From contig CAIWHP010000055.1 of the NCBI GenBank assembly GCA_903912445.1, positions 1 to 64,000 of the forward strand: DNA of 64,000 nt. Direction: 5' to 3'. The notes below the pieces were generated by a model. That model was not told where the DNA came from. It did no database searches and saw nothing but the letters and a program-made list of their open reading frames with translations. Shown here in pieces: positions 24,153 through 33,676 of the stretch. This stretch comes from an uncultured Lentisphaerota bacterium (GTDB taxonomy: Bacteria; Verrucomicrobiota; Kiritimatiellia; CAIQIC01). The position numbers were made by a program, and so were the translations under genes. Position 1 is the first letter of the stretch. Each line of letters begins with the position of its first letter.

Positions 24153-25994
24153 ATGGCCTGGCTGTCTACAAAGCATATTGCTCTGATCCCTCTCGCACTG
24201 CTGCTGGCGCTGTTGTGCTGCGGCGCGGCAGAAGCTGCGGGGCCTCCGCCAAAGCTGGTGGTGGCGGATTACCACGGGCCGCGGTTCACGCGGGCGCACG
24301 ACGGCGCGCTGGGCGCCTGGCGTCAGGTGGCGACGGCGCGGGCCAGCCAGGCCGCGCAGACGCGCTGGGTGTTCAACGCCGACCTGCTCGACGAGGCCGG
24401 ACAGAACCAGCTCGCCGGGCTGGTGCACCCGTTGGTGGGTATGCAGTCGCAGCTCGACGAGGACTACCTCGAATACGAGATCCTGCAGGCCAAGACGGCG
24501 CACATCGATGCCTTCATGGTCGAATGGAGCGTCCCGGGCAGCCCCGTCTGGCAACAGCTTCGCACGGTGGCGGAGCGCCTCCACTTCATGATCGGCGCCA
24601 ACTGGTGCGACGCACACACCTTGGCGTGGCGCATCGCGCGCGAGCTTGGGCCGGCTGCGCCGCGGGAACGCTGTGTGGCCGCGGGATACCGCAGCGCGCA
24701 GGATCTGCGCCGGGAACTCTACGCCCAGCCCACGGCACCCGTATGGGGCGGCCGGCCGTTGGTATTGCTGTTCGGCGGCTTGTTCAAGCCTGAAGACATC
24801 GCCGGCTTGCGCGCGGCGTGGGGCGCAGGCCCGCCGCCGTATTTTGCCCGGCGGCTGGTGCTCGCCGAAGATGACCGCGCAACCAAGCTGCTGGCGGACG
24901 GGTGGGCGGGCAATCTGGACGGCGTCTACCCGTGGACGGTGGATGCGCGCGCCGGCCGAGCGGATGACCCCGAGCTCGCGGACCTGAAAGCACGGCGCAC
25001 GCACGACAAATATGCCGGCCTTGCCGATGTACTTGCCTCCCGGCAACGCATGTTGGACCTGGTGGACGCACGGCGGATGAGCGGCGCGTTCCCGGTACGG
25101 ATGGGCACGGTGTTGCCCGGCATGGATAATCGCCACTGCGCCGGCTGGGGACGGCACCTCTCCTACATCGCCTACAACGTGGGCGACACCCAACGGAAAC
25201 TGTGGGCGTTCTATGCGGCCCAGCGCGCTCGTGTGGATATCGCCTTCATTGCCACCTGGAATGATTTCACGGAAGGCACCGCCATCCAGCCCAGCGTGGA
25301 GCAGGGTATGCGGGAATTGCGCAGCGCCGAGGCAGGCGCCGCGGCCTTCAAGGGCGTGCCCTCCAACCCGGCGGGCCTCGCCTTGCCGCCGCGCTTGTTC
25401 CGGTTGCGCCAGACGCTCGCCGAGCTGACGTGGCTGGGCTTTCCCGGGAATGAGGTGGGCCAGCGGCTGGATGCCGTGGCACAGGGCATCGCGCTGGCCC
25501 GTTATCGCGAGGCGGAACAAGCGCTCGCGCAGACGGAAGCGCTGTTGACTGCGCTGCGGGCCCGCGTCCGCGAAGAGCGGCTGATCATCCCGCTGGGGTC
25601 TCCCGACAAGGAGCTCAACGTGGAGGCCTCCCGCCCCGTGGCCTTGACGTTGCCGGCCGCCACGGCGCGCGCCATGCGCCCCGGCCGGTTCAGCGCCGAG
25701 CTGAGCTGTGCTTGGTTCGACGACACAGACAAAACCTGGCGGCTGTTCACCGACGCGCCGCCCATCTCTCCCGCCATGACCAACCAGACATGCCTGGCCG
25801 AAATCACCGGCGAGTGCACCGGCACCTGGCGCCCGGCGCGCCTGCGCATCGCCCCTGCCAACTGCCGGTTTGTGGGCAACGAGCGGGCCGCGGACATCAT
25901 CGTTCAGGGCCCTGTGCGTCTGCGCCGCCCGGTGCTCACCCTCACGCTGCTGCACCCGCCGGAGCAGTGGCTGCCCGTGCGCCCCGGCAACTGA
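24153..25994 (+). CDS. Exported GH99/GH71-like endo-acting glycoside hydrolase
   Basis: Secreted protein of 613 aa. The signal peptide (MAWLSTKHIALIPLALLLALLCCGAAEA) precedes a TIM-barrel domain. Landmarks are VVADYHGPRF, the LVGMQSQLDEDYLEYEILQAKTAHIDAFMVEW-type region and TWNDFTEGTAIQPS at about 368-381, which match GH99/GH71-like endo-mannanase or alpha-glucanase proteins of this phylum. The C-terminal 200 residues are helical then beta-rich, without recognised domain. ATG 24153 is chosen because it begins the signal peptide; the in-frame upstream extension translates the REP-like leader. Expression is probably driven by the module ending at its start. Confidence 0.72.
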   Translation: MAWLSTKHIALIPLALLLALLCCGAAEAAGPPPKLVVADYHGPRFTRAHDGALGAWRQVATARASQAAQTRWVFNADLLDEAGQNQLAGLVHPLVGMQSQLDEDYLEYEILQAKTAHIDAFMVEWSVPGSPVWQQLRTVAERLHFMIGANWCDAHTLAWRIARELGPAAPRERCVAAGYRSAQDLRRELYAQPTAPVWGGRPLVLLFGGLFKPEDIAGLRAAWGAGPPPYFARRLVLAEDDRATKLLADGWAGNLDGVYPWTVDARAGRADDPELADLKARRTHDKYAGLADVLASRQRMLDLVDARRMSGAFPVRMGTVLPGMDNRHCAGWGRHLSYIAYNVGDTQRKLWAFYAAQRARVDIAFIATWNDFTEGTAIQPSVEQGMRELRSAEAGAAAFKGVPSNPAGLALPPRLFRLRQTLAELTWLGFPGNEVGQRLDAVAQGIALARYREAEQALAQTEALLTALRARVREERLIIPLGSPDKELNVEASRPVALTLPAATARAMRPGRFSAELSCAWFDDTDKTWRLFTDAPPISPAMTNQTCLAEITGECTGTWRPARLRIAPANCRFVGNERAADIIVQGPVRLRRPVLTLTLLHPPEQWLPVRPGN

Positions 25995-26363
25995 CCGCGC
26001 GTTGCTGCCTCCGGGTAAACCAGGGCTGTCCGGTTCTCCGAAAGGGATAAGGCGTCCAAGCAGGTGCCCCAGCCACCGCCGGCGCGGGAACAGCGCGCCA
26101 GTCCTTGGCGCACTCTGGCCCGACACCCCGGGGCTCGCCTTGCGTGGGGCGCAGCCAGCCTGCAAACACAAGTCCGGTGTGCGCCCGGCGGTATCGGCAC
26201 GGACTACTCCTTTATGAGTAAAATAGACTTTTGTCCCGGCTGTACGGAACCTGTAGTAACCAAAGAGCCGTGGAGCCACGGCCAGTCAGAGAGCGCGACG
26301 CAAGCCTGACACCGTAAGGGGCAAGAAAGTAGAAACGCAAACGCAACACGAAAGAGGACACTG
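25995..26363. other. Spacer and leader of PEP-CTERM gene
   Basis: No gene could be supported. Near 26267-26283 there is a small hairpin (GCCGTGG/CCACGGC around AG), and the last 60 bp are purine-rich, ending in AAAGAGGA before the ATG of the PEP-CTERM gene. The leader does not match a riboswitch I could confirm. Confidence 0.45.
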
Positions 26364-27578
26364 ATGAGAACATCCGCCATAGGAAACATGCTGTGGGTGC
26401 TCGCCCTGGCGCTGGCCGGCGCCGTCCGGGCGCCAGCCGCCATGGACAGCAACCTGACCAACACCTACACAACGGTCCAGAACAGTGCGGGGGCCATCTA
26501 TAATATCGGCAGCAACGGCACCAACAACCTGACCACCGTCAACTCCGGGGGCGTGCTGACCAATATATCCAGTTTCTATATCGGCAACGGCGCCGCCGCA
26601 CAAAACAACGCCTTGGTGGTGCAAGGCACGGGCGTCGTGTGGGTCAAGACGAACCTCTTCGTCGGCTACCAGGGGGCCTACAACAGGTTGACCATCACCA
26701 ATGGCGGACGCGTGAGTGCCGCGGGCCTGGTGGTGGGCAGCGCAAGCTCGTCCACGAACAATCAGCTGCTGGTGACAGGCGGACAACTTTGGGTGACGAA
26801 CAGCGGCGGTACCGGTGTGTTGGATCTCCGGCGTGGCACACTGACCTTCAACGGCGGGACGATCCAGGCCGATGCCTTGGTGGCGACAACCCTGTTGGCA
26901 CGGATCAACTTTTTCGATGGCACCCTCAAGAGCAGCAGTGCCGTGATCGCCAGCGGGGCGCCGCTCGTCGTGGGCAACAGCACGAATGCGGCCGCCTACA
27001 CCCTGCAAGGCGGCAACCATCTGTTCGCGGATGGCCTGGTCATCAGCAGCAATGCCAGCCTCCGTGGCACAGGATATGCCGATACGGTCACGCTCCAATC
27101 GGGCGGGCTCCTCGCGCCCGGCAACAGCCCCGGCACCCTCACCTTCAGCAACCTCACGCTGGCCGCGGGGGCCAACGTACTCCACGAGATAGCGGACACC
27201 AATCTCTATGACCGCATCTTGGCCACCAACCTGACAGTCGGCGGCTCGGTGCTCTGGAGCCTCGCACTGCTGGGCGATGTGCTGCCCGCCGATGCGCTAC
27301 TGACCCTGTTCGACATTGGAACCTATGGCGCGGGCGCGACCACCGGCTGGCTCTCGTTGGGTGGTACCAACCTGTTGAGCGAAGGCGCTACCTTCGCCTT
27401 GTCCAGCACCAACGAGGTGCTCCAGACCTTCCAGATCAGCTATGCCGGCGGCGATGGCAACGATGTCACGCTCTCGGTCGCGGCCATTCCCGAGCCGGTT
27501 ACGCTATTCACCTTGCTGGGCGGTGTTGGCGCGTTGCTGCTGCGCCGCAGTTTCCGCCGCGCCCGGGGCGATACCTGA
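26364..27578 (+). CDS. PEP-CTERM-sorted beta-repeat surface protein
   Basis: Secreted protein of 404 aa: signal peptide (to about residue 26), then Gly/Asn/Thr-rich beta-helix-like repeats (LTTVNSGGVLTNISSFYIGNG, LVVGSASSSTNNQLLVTGG, LLAPGNSPGTLTFSNLTLAAG) of the autotransporter-associated type. The C-terminal sorting signal is IPEPVTLFTLLGGVGALLLRRSFRRARGD, with PEP, a hydrophobic helix and an Arg cluster. Such signals are processed by exosortase; no exosortase gene is in the window. Probably a surface or matrix protein. AAAGAGGA lies before the ATG. Confidence 0.87.
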   Translation: MRTSAIGNMLWVLALALAGAVRAPAAMDSNLTNTYTTVQNSAGAIYNIGSNGTNNLTTVNSGGVLTNISSFYIGNGAAAQNNALVVQGTGVVWVKTNLFVGYQGAYNRLTITNGGRVSAAGLVVGSASSSTNNQLLVTGGQLWVTNSGGTGVLDLRRGTLTFNGGTIQADALVATTLLARINFFDGTLKSSSAVIASGAPLVVGNSTNAAAYTLQGGNHLFADGLVISSNASLRGTGYADTVTLQSGGLLAPGNSPGTLTFSNLTLAAGANVLHEIADTNLYDRILATNLTVGGSVLWSLALLGDVLPADALLTLFDIGTYGAGATTGWLSLGGTNLLSEGATFALSSTNEVLQTFQISYAGGDGNDVTLSVAAIPEPVTLFTLLGGVGALLLRRSFRRARGDT

Positions 27579-27600
27579 GCGTGCTGTTCACTGGGCCCTG

Positions 27601-28173
27601 TGTCCGCGGCGCTGGTGTTTCTGCTGGGCGACGCGCTCGTCGGTTGGCGGTGCCTGCGCCGTTGCGGCCGCTGAGGCAGGCTCGTAGCAGGGGCCCTGGG
27701 GCATGCGCCAGCGTTCGCGACGCACATTACGCAGGATCGCGCTCGTCGCCTTGGTGCTGGGCACGCTGCTGAGCTTGGCGCTGGATCAGCTGCGCGACCA
27801 AGACCCGGGCTGGCGGCAAACCGCCCAGCTGGTCCAGTTCGCGGGCAGCTTGGTGGCCGGTTTGGTCTTCATCGTTTCGTGGGAGGCCCGCTGATCGCAG
27901 CCCCTTCTATGTCTTGGAGCTCCAGCCCGCCCGCTCCCAGTCCGGCCTGACGCTGCTGCCGCTCCGCACCTTCCAACAAACCACAGATTACAGCTGCGGA
28001 CCGGCTGCGGCCCTCACGCTGCTCGGTTATCATGGCAGGCAGGGCGACATGACCGGATGGACGGCCTCGTGTGGTTCAAGGCCCAGCGCTTTTACTACAT
28101 TTGGCATGACGCGCTGTTGTTCGAGAGGACGATGAAGCGCATCTATATTACGGCGACTCCCAAGGCCGATTGA
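27601..28173 (+). pseudogene. Gene remnants, including a C39-peptidase-like fragment
   Basis: Several partial frames follow one another. 27601-27675 is a hydrophobic 24-codon tail (SAALVFLLGDALVGW). 27703-27894 is a 63-codon frame with two hydrophobic segments that may be a real small membrane protein. About 27890-28050 encodes LRTFQQTTDYSCGPAAALTL, the Cys-nucleophile region of a C39-type peptidase, without start or His region. 28057-28173 encodes a 38-residue basic tail (FKAQRFYYIWHDALLFER) of an unrecognised protein. The join of unrelated pieces suggests decay by deletion. Confidence 0.55.
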
Positions 28174-28418
28174 ACGACGGTGTGCTTTCGCCAGAGTCCG
28201 GCACGGCTTGGACGTTCGGAGCCTGGAGCTATGGGGTCGGGTTGCCTCCGCTCTCAATCGGTTTTCGTGGCGAGGATTCTGGGGTGGGGGCCTGGCCCTG
28301 GCCGCAACCACAGCGCCCCTGCGCGCGTTGGCGCCCACGGCGCGGCGGGAACCGATCAGGCGGGTGTTGGGCCGTCGATCCTGCTGCACCCTCTCTACCG
28401 CGCGGAAAATGTCCTAAG

Positions 28419-28446
28419 ACAGGGCTTGATATCGCCGCGCGGCCCG
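28419..28446 (+). promoter_or_regulatory. Short copy of the duplicated leader module
   Basis: ACAGGGCTTGATATCGCCGC followed by GCGGCCCG, with TTGATA at 28425. It matches the first part of the leader modules at 23971 and 29464 and lies 77 bp before the metallophosphoesterase gene. A promoter role is inferred. Confidence 0.5.
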
Positions 28447-28522
28447 TGTAACCAGACCCATGGTCTTTTAGGGTGCGCGCTCGTGTACGGCAGGGACAAA
28501 CCATGTTTTTGGGGGCAAGCAG

Positions 28523-29413
28523 ATGATGAGAACGTTGCTGATGAGGAAAGCCCTGGCGTCGCTGCTGCTGGCCGCGTGCGCCTGCCTGGCCAGGGCATCC
28601 ACCGTCCCGGTGGATGAAAACCTGGTCGCGTTGTTTGCAGATCTGCATGTCACGAAGGATGCGCATCAGCCGCACCAGCGCGCGGGTTTGGCGCAATGCG
28701 TGCAGGACGTTTTGGCCTGCCATCCACGTCCGGCCAACGTGCTTTTCTATGGCGACCTTGCGTTCAACCACGGGGCCACAAACGATTATCGTCTTTTGAA
28801 GGAGCTGGTTAAGCCGCTGGAGGATGCGGGCCTCCGCTGGAGTGCCTGTCTGGGGAACCACGATCGCCGCGCCGCGTACCTCAGTGTGTTCCCCGACCGG
28901 AAAGGAGCGCCGCCGCTCGTGCCGGAAAGGTTGGTCACGGTGGTCAAAACGCCGCACGCCGACTTCATCCTGCTGGACTCGTGTCTGGAGGGGCCTGTCC
29001 ATGGCCGCCTTGACGAGGCGCAGCGGGCGTGGTTGCAAGCGACCTTGGCCCACGCCGAAAAACCGGTCTTTGTCGGCGCCCATCATTCGCTCTCGGAAAC
29101 GGGCGTGGCGGGGCTGCTGGCGTCCAATGCCGTGTGTGCGGCGTATATTCACGGACACCAGCACACCTGGAAACAGCTAAAGGAAAAAGGCGTTGAGACC
29201 CTGTGTTTGCCCTCCACCGGTCATTGGGGCGATATCGGCTATGTGCTGGTGAAGCTGAGCAGCGCAGGGGCTGTCTTCACGCTTTACCAGCGTGACTATT
29301 ACACGCCGCGCCCGGCGGCGACGCCCGCAGAGGCCAAGCCCGAGTGGCAGCAACGCGTGCAAAAGAACAACGGCAGCCAGTGGAGTGTGGCGTTCACTCA
29401 CCAGAAGAAATGA
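28523..29413 (+). CDS. Exported calcineurin-like metallophosphoesterase
   Basis: Secreted phosphoesterase of 296 aa with a signal peptide (to about residue 25). The dinuclear-metal motifs are in order: ADLH (Asp, His), FYGDLAFN (Asp), LGNHDRR (Asn-His), GAHHS (His) and HGHQHTW (two His). The substrate is unknown; phosphate monoesters or diesters are possible. An alternative start at 28526 differs by one residue. The gene is flanked by two leader-module copies. Confidence 0.88.
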   Translation: MMRTLLMRKALASLLLAACACLARASTVPVDENLVALFADLHVTKDAHQPHQRAGLAQCVQDVLACHPRPANVLFYGDLAFNHGATNDYRLLKELVKPLEDAGLRWSACLGNHDRRAAYLSVFPDRKGAPPLVPERLVTVVKTPHADFILLDSCLEGPVHGRLDEAQRAWLQATLAHAEKPVFVGAHHSLSETGVAGLLASNAVCAAYIHGHQHTWKQLKEKGVETLCLPSTGHWGDIGYVLVKLSSAGAVFTLYQRDYYTPRPAATPAEAKPEWQQRVQKNNGSQWSVAFTHQKK

Positions 29414-29463
29414 CACGAGAGAGAATTCAGGCCACATTTCCTTTTCCGCAATGTGTCCGCAAA

Positions 29464-29659
29464 CAGGGTTTGACAACGTCGAGCGGCCCGCGAAGATGCT
29501 CATATGTATTTGCTTGATAGCGTGCGGCCGCAAAGCAGCGCTGCTTCGGCGGGGAGCGTGGCTGTGCGCCGGGGGGTGCCTTGGGTTCGTCGCGCCGGGC
29601 CAAGGTGCGCCGAGTCGGAGACTCGGCCCACAGCATTCCGTGCGAAGATTTGGCGGTCT
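29464..29659 (+). promoter_or_regulatory. Duplicated leader module, copy 2
   Basis: It begins ACAGGGTTTGACAACGTCGA (TTGACA at 29471, 17-nt gap, AAGATG) and continues through GTGCGCCGAGTCGGAGACTC to the GH16 signal peptide, in parallel with the module at 23971. The similarity runs into coding sequence: both following genes begin with a signal peptide containing ALIPLALL. Confidence 0.65.
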
Positions 29660-30850
29660 ATGAATCATATGGCTCTGATCCCCCTTGCGCTTCTGTTCCT
29701 TCAGGGGTTTGTGCAGGCTGATCCTCCGGCAGGGTTTCAACTGGTCTGGTCGGAGGAGTTCAACGGCGCGACGGCGGACCTCGACAAGGACTGGGGCTTT
29801 CAAAACGGGCCGAGCGGGCACATCCTGTGCAGCCGCTGGCGGGAGAACGCGGTGGTGTCGAACGGCGTGTGCCGGCTGCTGAACAAAAAGGAAAGCCGTG
29901 GCGGGCAGGAGTGGACTTCGGCCAGCATGTCGACGAAGCGGCAGTTCAAATATGGCTACTTCGAGTGCCGCTACAAGTACGGCGCGGCGACGGGCCTGAA
30001 CAATTCCTTCTGGCTGATGACGCGCGGCAAGGAGCGGCCGGAGGCGCCGGTGCGCTTCGAACTGGACGTGAACGAGGGACATTTCCCGAACGAGATCGCC
30101 ACCAACATCCACAAGTGGTCGGGCCAGCACACGTCCAAGAGCCGGTCGTTCCGGCTCGGCGTACAGGCGGGGCACTGCTTCCAGTTGGAGATTCCCGTCG
30201 AGACCGACCAGCTGCGGCTCGTGGCGCGCGATCACGGACGCGTCCGCGTAACGGAGTTGCGCGCGTTCGCCGTCAGCCCTGCCGGCTATCCCGCGTTGTT
30301 CTCCACCAAGCCGATGCCGGCGAACCTGGCATTGCACGCGAAGGCGTCGGCCAGTTCGGAACTTTCGGAAAAATGTTCCGCCGCGAAGGCGGTGGACGGA
30401 CGGCTCGATGCCGAGTCGCGCTGGGTCAGCGGCGACGCAGCCGGCGAGCACTCGCTCACCGTGGAACTTGCCGCCAAACAGAAAATCGGCTGCGTACACC
30501 TGATCAGCGGCACGAAGAAGGGTGCGGAGTGGAGCGACCCGATCGCCAGCTTCGTGTTGCAGTATTGGGACGGCCGGCAGTGGCACAACATTTCGCAGAC
30601 GGAAAACGCCGCCGGGAAAATTGATTTGAGCCGCGACTTCCACGTCTACGGTTTTGAGTGGAACGAGAAGGAAATGATTTTCTATTTCGATGGCAAGGAG
30701 CTGCGCCGCGAGCCGAACGAATTCTGCAAAGGCGAAGCGCCGGTCCTTTTGAGCTCCGCCATCATGAAGTGGGCCGGTCCGGTCACCGAGAAAATTGACG
30801 GCACGAGCATGGATGTGGACTGGGTGCGCGTCTACCAGAAGAAACCGTGA
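29660..30850 (+). CDS. Exported GH16 with an F5/8-type C domain inserted inside the catalytic fold
   Basis: Secreted protein of 396 aa. The signal peptide is followed by a GH16 jelly roll (FQLVWSEEFNGA, FKYGYFECRYKY, ExDxxE as ELDVNE at about 134-139, then NIHKWSGQH). At about residue 165 the fold is interrupted by some 160 residues resembling an F5/8-type C (CBM32-like) domain (NLALHAKASASSE, AKAVDGRLDAESRW, IGCVHLISG). The GH16 fold resumes at DFHVYGFEWNEKEMIFYFDGKEL and ends DVDWVRVYQKKP. The paralogue at 45533 has the same layout; the GH16 at 20721 does not. ATG 29660 begins the signal peptide. The stop overlaps a GTG of the next gene, so this leads the operon to 39164. Confidence 0.88.
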   Translation: MNHMALIPLALLFLQGFVQADPPAGFQLVWSEEFNGATADLDKDWGFQNGPSGHILCSRWRENAVVSNGVCRLLNKKESRGGQEWTSASMSTKRQFKYGYFECRYKYGAATGLNNSFWLMTRGKERPEAPVRFELDVNEGHFPNEIATNIHKWSGQHTSKSRSFRLGVQAGHCFQLEIPVETDQLRLVARDHGRVRVTELRAFAVSPAGYPALFSTKPMPANLALHAKASASSELSEKCSAAKAVDGRLDAESRWVSGDAAGEHSLTVELAAKQKIGCVHLISGTKKGAEWSDPIASFVLQYWDGRQWHNISQTENAAGKIDLSRDFHVYGFEWNEKEMIFYFDGKELRREPNEFCKGEAPVLLSSAIMKWAGPVTEKIDGTSMDVDWVRVYQKKP

Positions 30851-30864
30851 AACAGGACGGGCAG

Positions 30865-33663
30865 ATGATGACCAGGAAATTCGCTTGGGCCGCAGTGACG
30901 GTAGTGAGCCTGGCCCTGACAGGCCGTCTATTGGCTGCCGGGCCGATCGAGAACGCGGGGATGAAGGTCGTGGCGGATGCAGAGGGCGTGCAGGCGCGCG
31001 GCTACCGCTTCGAGAACCGCTGCGCGAAGCCGACGGCGTGGCAGGCGCAATGGATCTGGCTCGCCGGCGAGGCCGCGGACCGCGGCTGGTTCCGCAAAGA
31101 GATCCACCTCGATGAGGCACCGAAGCAGGTGGCGGCTTGGATGAGCGCCGACATGAAGTACCGCTTGTGGATCAACGGCAAGCTGGTCTCGCGCGGCCCT
31201 GCCGACATCGGGCGCGACTACGCCGGCGGCCAGACCCGCAAATGGTTTTACGATTATCGCGACCTCACGCCGTTTCTCCACCAAGGCCGCAATGTTATCG
31301 CCGCCGAGGTCTTCCGGAAAGGCCCGGGCGGCGTTTCGCGCGGCCAGCCGGGCTTCCTGTTTGAAGCGCAGGCGGACAAGGTCACGCTGAAGTCCGACGC
31401 GACGTGGCGGGCGTTGCCCTCGAGCGGCGGCCTTGCCAACTGGCAGGCGCCGGAGTTCAACGATGCCGCGTGGGGCGCGGCGCAGGTAATCCCTAATCTC
31501 TGGGATCCGAATATCCCGAGCGAAATACCGCCGCTGATGGAAGCGCGCTATCCGGTCCTGAAGAGCGAGGGCCTGCCGGAGAACAAAATCTTCACGAAGG
31601 ACGGCAGCTTCAAGGTGGTGTTCGACCGGGTGCTAAGCGGATTCCCTCAGGTGAAAGTCAAGGGGGGCAAAGGCGCGCGTGTGACGCTCAAGGCGCACGG
31701 CTCGGCCGCCTTCGTGCTCGGCGGCGGCGAGGAAACGTTGGAACATCCGTTCATGACGGAGATCGTGCCCGCCTTCACCGTCGAATTGAAGAACGTCACC
31801 GAGCCGGTGGAAATCCTCGACGCCGGCGCGGTGTTCACCTCGCAGCCGGTGGACTATCGCGGGGCGTTCGAGTGCAGCGACGAAGCGCTGAACCGCCTCT
31901 GGAAGGTCTCGCGCTGGGCCGTGCAGATCTGCCTGCAGACGCACCACCTAGATTCGCCGAACCACCAGGAGCCGATCAGCGACCCCGGCGATTACCTGAT
32001 CGAGGCGATGGTGGATTACTACGCCTTCGCACAGCCGTGGCTCGCGCGGCAGGACATCCGCAAGTTCGCGTGGCTGCTCAAGGACGAGGACTATCTCAAC
32101 TTCCACATCAGCTACTCGATCGGCTGGCTCCAGATGCTGATGGATTATTATGACTTCACCGGCGACAAGACGCTCGTGGCCGAGATGGCGCCCTATGTTC
32201 ACGGGCTGATGGACAAGTACAACTCGTGGCGCGGGCAGAACGGCATCATCTCCGAGGCGCCGAACTACATGTTCATGGACTGGGTGAGCATCGCCGGCTT
32301 CGGCTGCCACCATCCGCCGGCGGTGATCGGGCAGGGTTATCTCACCGCGTTTTACTATCACGGCATGGCGATGGCGTCGCGTGTGGCGGATCTGACCGGC
32401 GATCCTTCGCGGATCGAAAAATATAAGCAACAACGTGCCGCCCTCGCCGTGGCGTTCAACCGCGAGCTGTGGGTCGCGGACAAAGGGCTCTATCGCGACG
32501 GCAAGCCGTTTGTCACCCACGTCAAGCCGTCCAAGTGGCTGCCGGCCGATAAGGACATCGAGACCTTCAGCCCGCACGTCAACCTGCTCGCGGTGCTCTA
32601 CGATCTCGCGCCGCCGTCGCAGCGCACGCCCATTGTCGAGAAGGTCATGGGCGAGACGCCGCTCAACACGCAGCCGTGGTTCATGCACTGGGTTTTCCAG
32701 GCGCTGGATCACGCGGGGCTGTTCGACAAATACGGCACGCAGCAGATGCGGCGCTGGCAGATCGTACCGGAGACGCAGTCGTTCCGCGAGATGTGGAAGG
32801 GCGGCGACTTGAGCCACGGCTGGTGCTCGACGCCGCTCGTGCAGCTCTCGGCGCGCGTGCTCGGCGTGACGCCGACCGCGCCGGGCTTCAAGATGCTGGC
32901 CATCCGCCCGACGGTCTGCGATCTCGCCTGGGCAAAAGGCAGCGTCCCGACGCCGCACGGCGACGTGGCCGTGTCGTGGAAATGGAACGACGACGAACTT
33001 GCGCTCGATGTGACGATTCCCGGCGGCACCGAGGCCGATGTGATTCTGCCCGCGAAGACGGAGCACGTGAAAGCCGGGAAGCATAGTTTCTCCAGCGCCT
33101 ACAAGCGCGTCGCGCAAGCCCTCGTGGTGGAGCCGGAGGTCGTGGAGCCTGCGAAGGCGAAACCCACCAAGGCCGACGCCAAGCTCGATGCAGACGTGGT
33201 GAAGGACGATCTGCTGCACACCTGCCTCGCGCGCGTGGAAGATCACTGTTCGCATACCGGTGGCGGCGGCACCACGGCGGTGTTGTTCAACGGCACGGTG
33301 CTCAACGGCTCCGGCGGTACCGGGAGCATGGATGATGGCAAAACTTTCAGAGGCTATGCCAAAGGCGGTTGGATTCTCTTCCAGCTCAAGCAGCCGTGCG
33401 ACCTCACCGAACTGCGCACTTTTTCCGGCCACAACGACTCGCGCGCTAGCCAGCATTACAACGTATTCGTCGCCTATGCCGCCGAGCCTGCCAAGTTCGT
33501 GAAGCTCGCCACCGGCCAGAAACCGTGCGAAGGCGGCCTCTCTGCACTGCGCGTGCCGCTGAAAGCCTCCGGCGTCGTCGCCGTGCGCATGGAATTCGAA
33601 AACGGCCCGCACGGCTTCAACGTCTACCGCGAAATCAACCTCCTCGGTTCACCGGCGAAATAG
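30865..33663 (+). CDS. Exported GH78-like alpha-L-rhamnosidase with C-terminal sugar-binding-like domain
   Basis: Secreted protein of 932 aa. After the signal peptide comes a beta domain (WIWLAGEAADRGWFRKEIHL, YRLWINGKLVSRGP), then a six-hairpin (alpha/alpha)6 barrel (DYRGAFECSDEALNRLWKVSRWAVQICLQ-type region, FREMWKGGDLSHGWCSTPLVQL), then a C-terminal beta cap, as in GH78. The acid motif differs from the common DxxxRDExxW: here it is DSPNHQEPISDPGD, so the exact family and activity are uncertain. The last 160 residues resemble a discoidin-type domain. ATG 30865 is preferred; GTG 30847 overlaps the GH16 stop. Confidence 0.78.
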   Translation: MMTRKFAWAAVTVVSLALTGRLLAAGPIENAGMKVVADAEGVQARGYRFENRCAKPTAWQAQWIWLAGEAADRGWFRKEIHLDEAPKQVAAWMSADMKYRLWINGKLVSRGPADIGRDYAGGQTRKWFYDYRDLTPFLHQGRNVIAAEVFRKGPGGVSRGQPGFLFEAQADKVTLKSDATWRALPSSGGLANWQAPEFNDAAWGAAQVIPNLWDPNIPSEIPPLMEARYPVLKSEGLPENKIFTKDGSFKVVFDRVLSGFPQVKVKGGKGARVTLKAHGSAAFVLGGGEETLEHPFMTEIVPAFTVELKNVTEPVEILDAGAVFTSQPVDYRGAFECSDEALNRLWKVSRWAVQICLQTHHLDSPNHQEPISDPGDYLIEAMVDYYAFAQPWLARQDIRKFAWLLKDEDYLNFHISYSIGWLQMLMDYYDFTGDKTLVAEMAPYVHGLMDKYNSWRGQNGIISEAPNYMFMDWVSIAGFGCHHPPAVIGQGYLTAFYYHGMAMASRVADLTGDPSRIEKYKQQRAALAVAFNRELWVADKGLYRDGKPFVTHVKPSKWLPADKDIETFSPHVNLLAVLYDLAPPSQRTPIVEKVMGETPLNTQPWFMHWVFQALDHAGLFDKYGTQQMRRWQIVPETQSFREMWKGGDLSHGWCSTPLVQLSARVLGVTPTAPGFKMLAIRPTVCDLAWAKGSVPTPHGDVAVSWKWNDDELALDVTIPGGTEADVILPAKTEHVKAGKHSFSSAYKRVAQALVVEPEVVEPAKAKPTKADAKLDADVVKDDLLHTCLARVEDHCSHTGGGGTTAVLFNGTVLNGSGGTGSMDDGKTFRGYAKGGWILFQLKQPCDLTELRTFSGHNDSRASQHYNVFVAYAAEPAKFVKLATGQKPCEGGLSALRVPLKASGVVAVRMEFENGPHGFNVYREINLLGSPAK

Positions 33664-33676
33664 GAGCCCGCACCGG

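Noticed and set aside
26200-26363. Possible c-di-GMP (GEMM-type) riboswitch before the PEP-CTERM gene (GCGACGCAAGCC resembles part of it)
   Set aside because: The remaining conserved blocks and the P1 stem of that class could not be found, so the match is not credible.
30865-33663. Confident assignment of catalytic acid in the GH78-like protein
   Set aside because: The usual Asp/Glu motif is replaced by DSPNHQEPISDPGD, so the catalytic residue could not be named.
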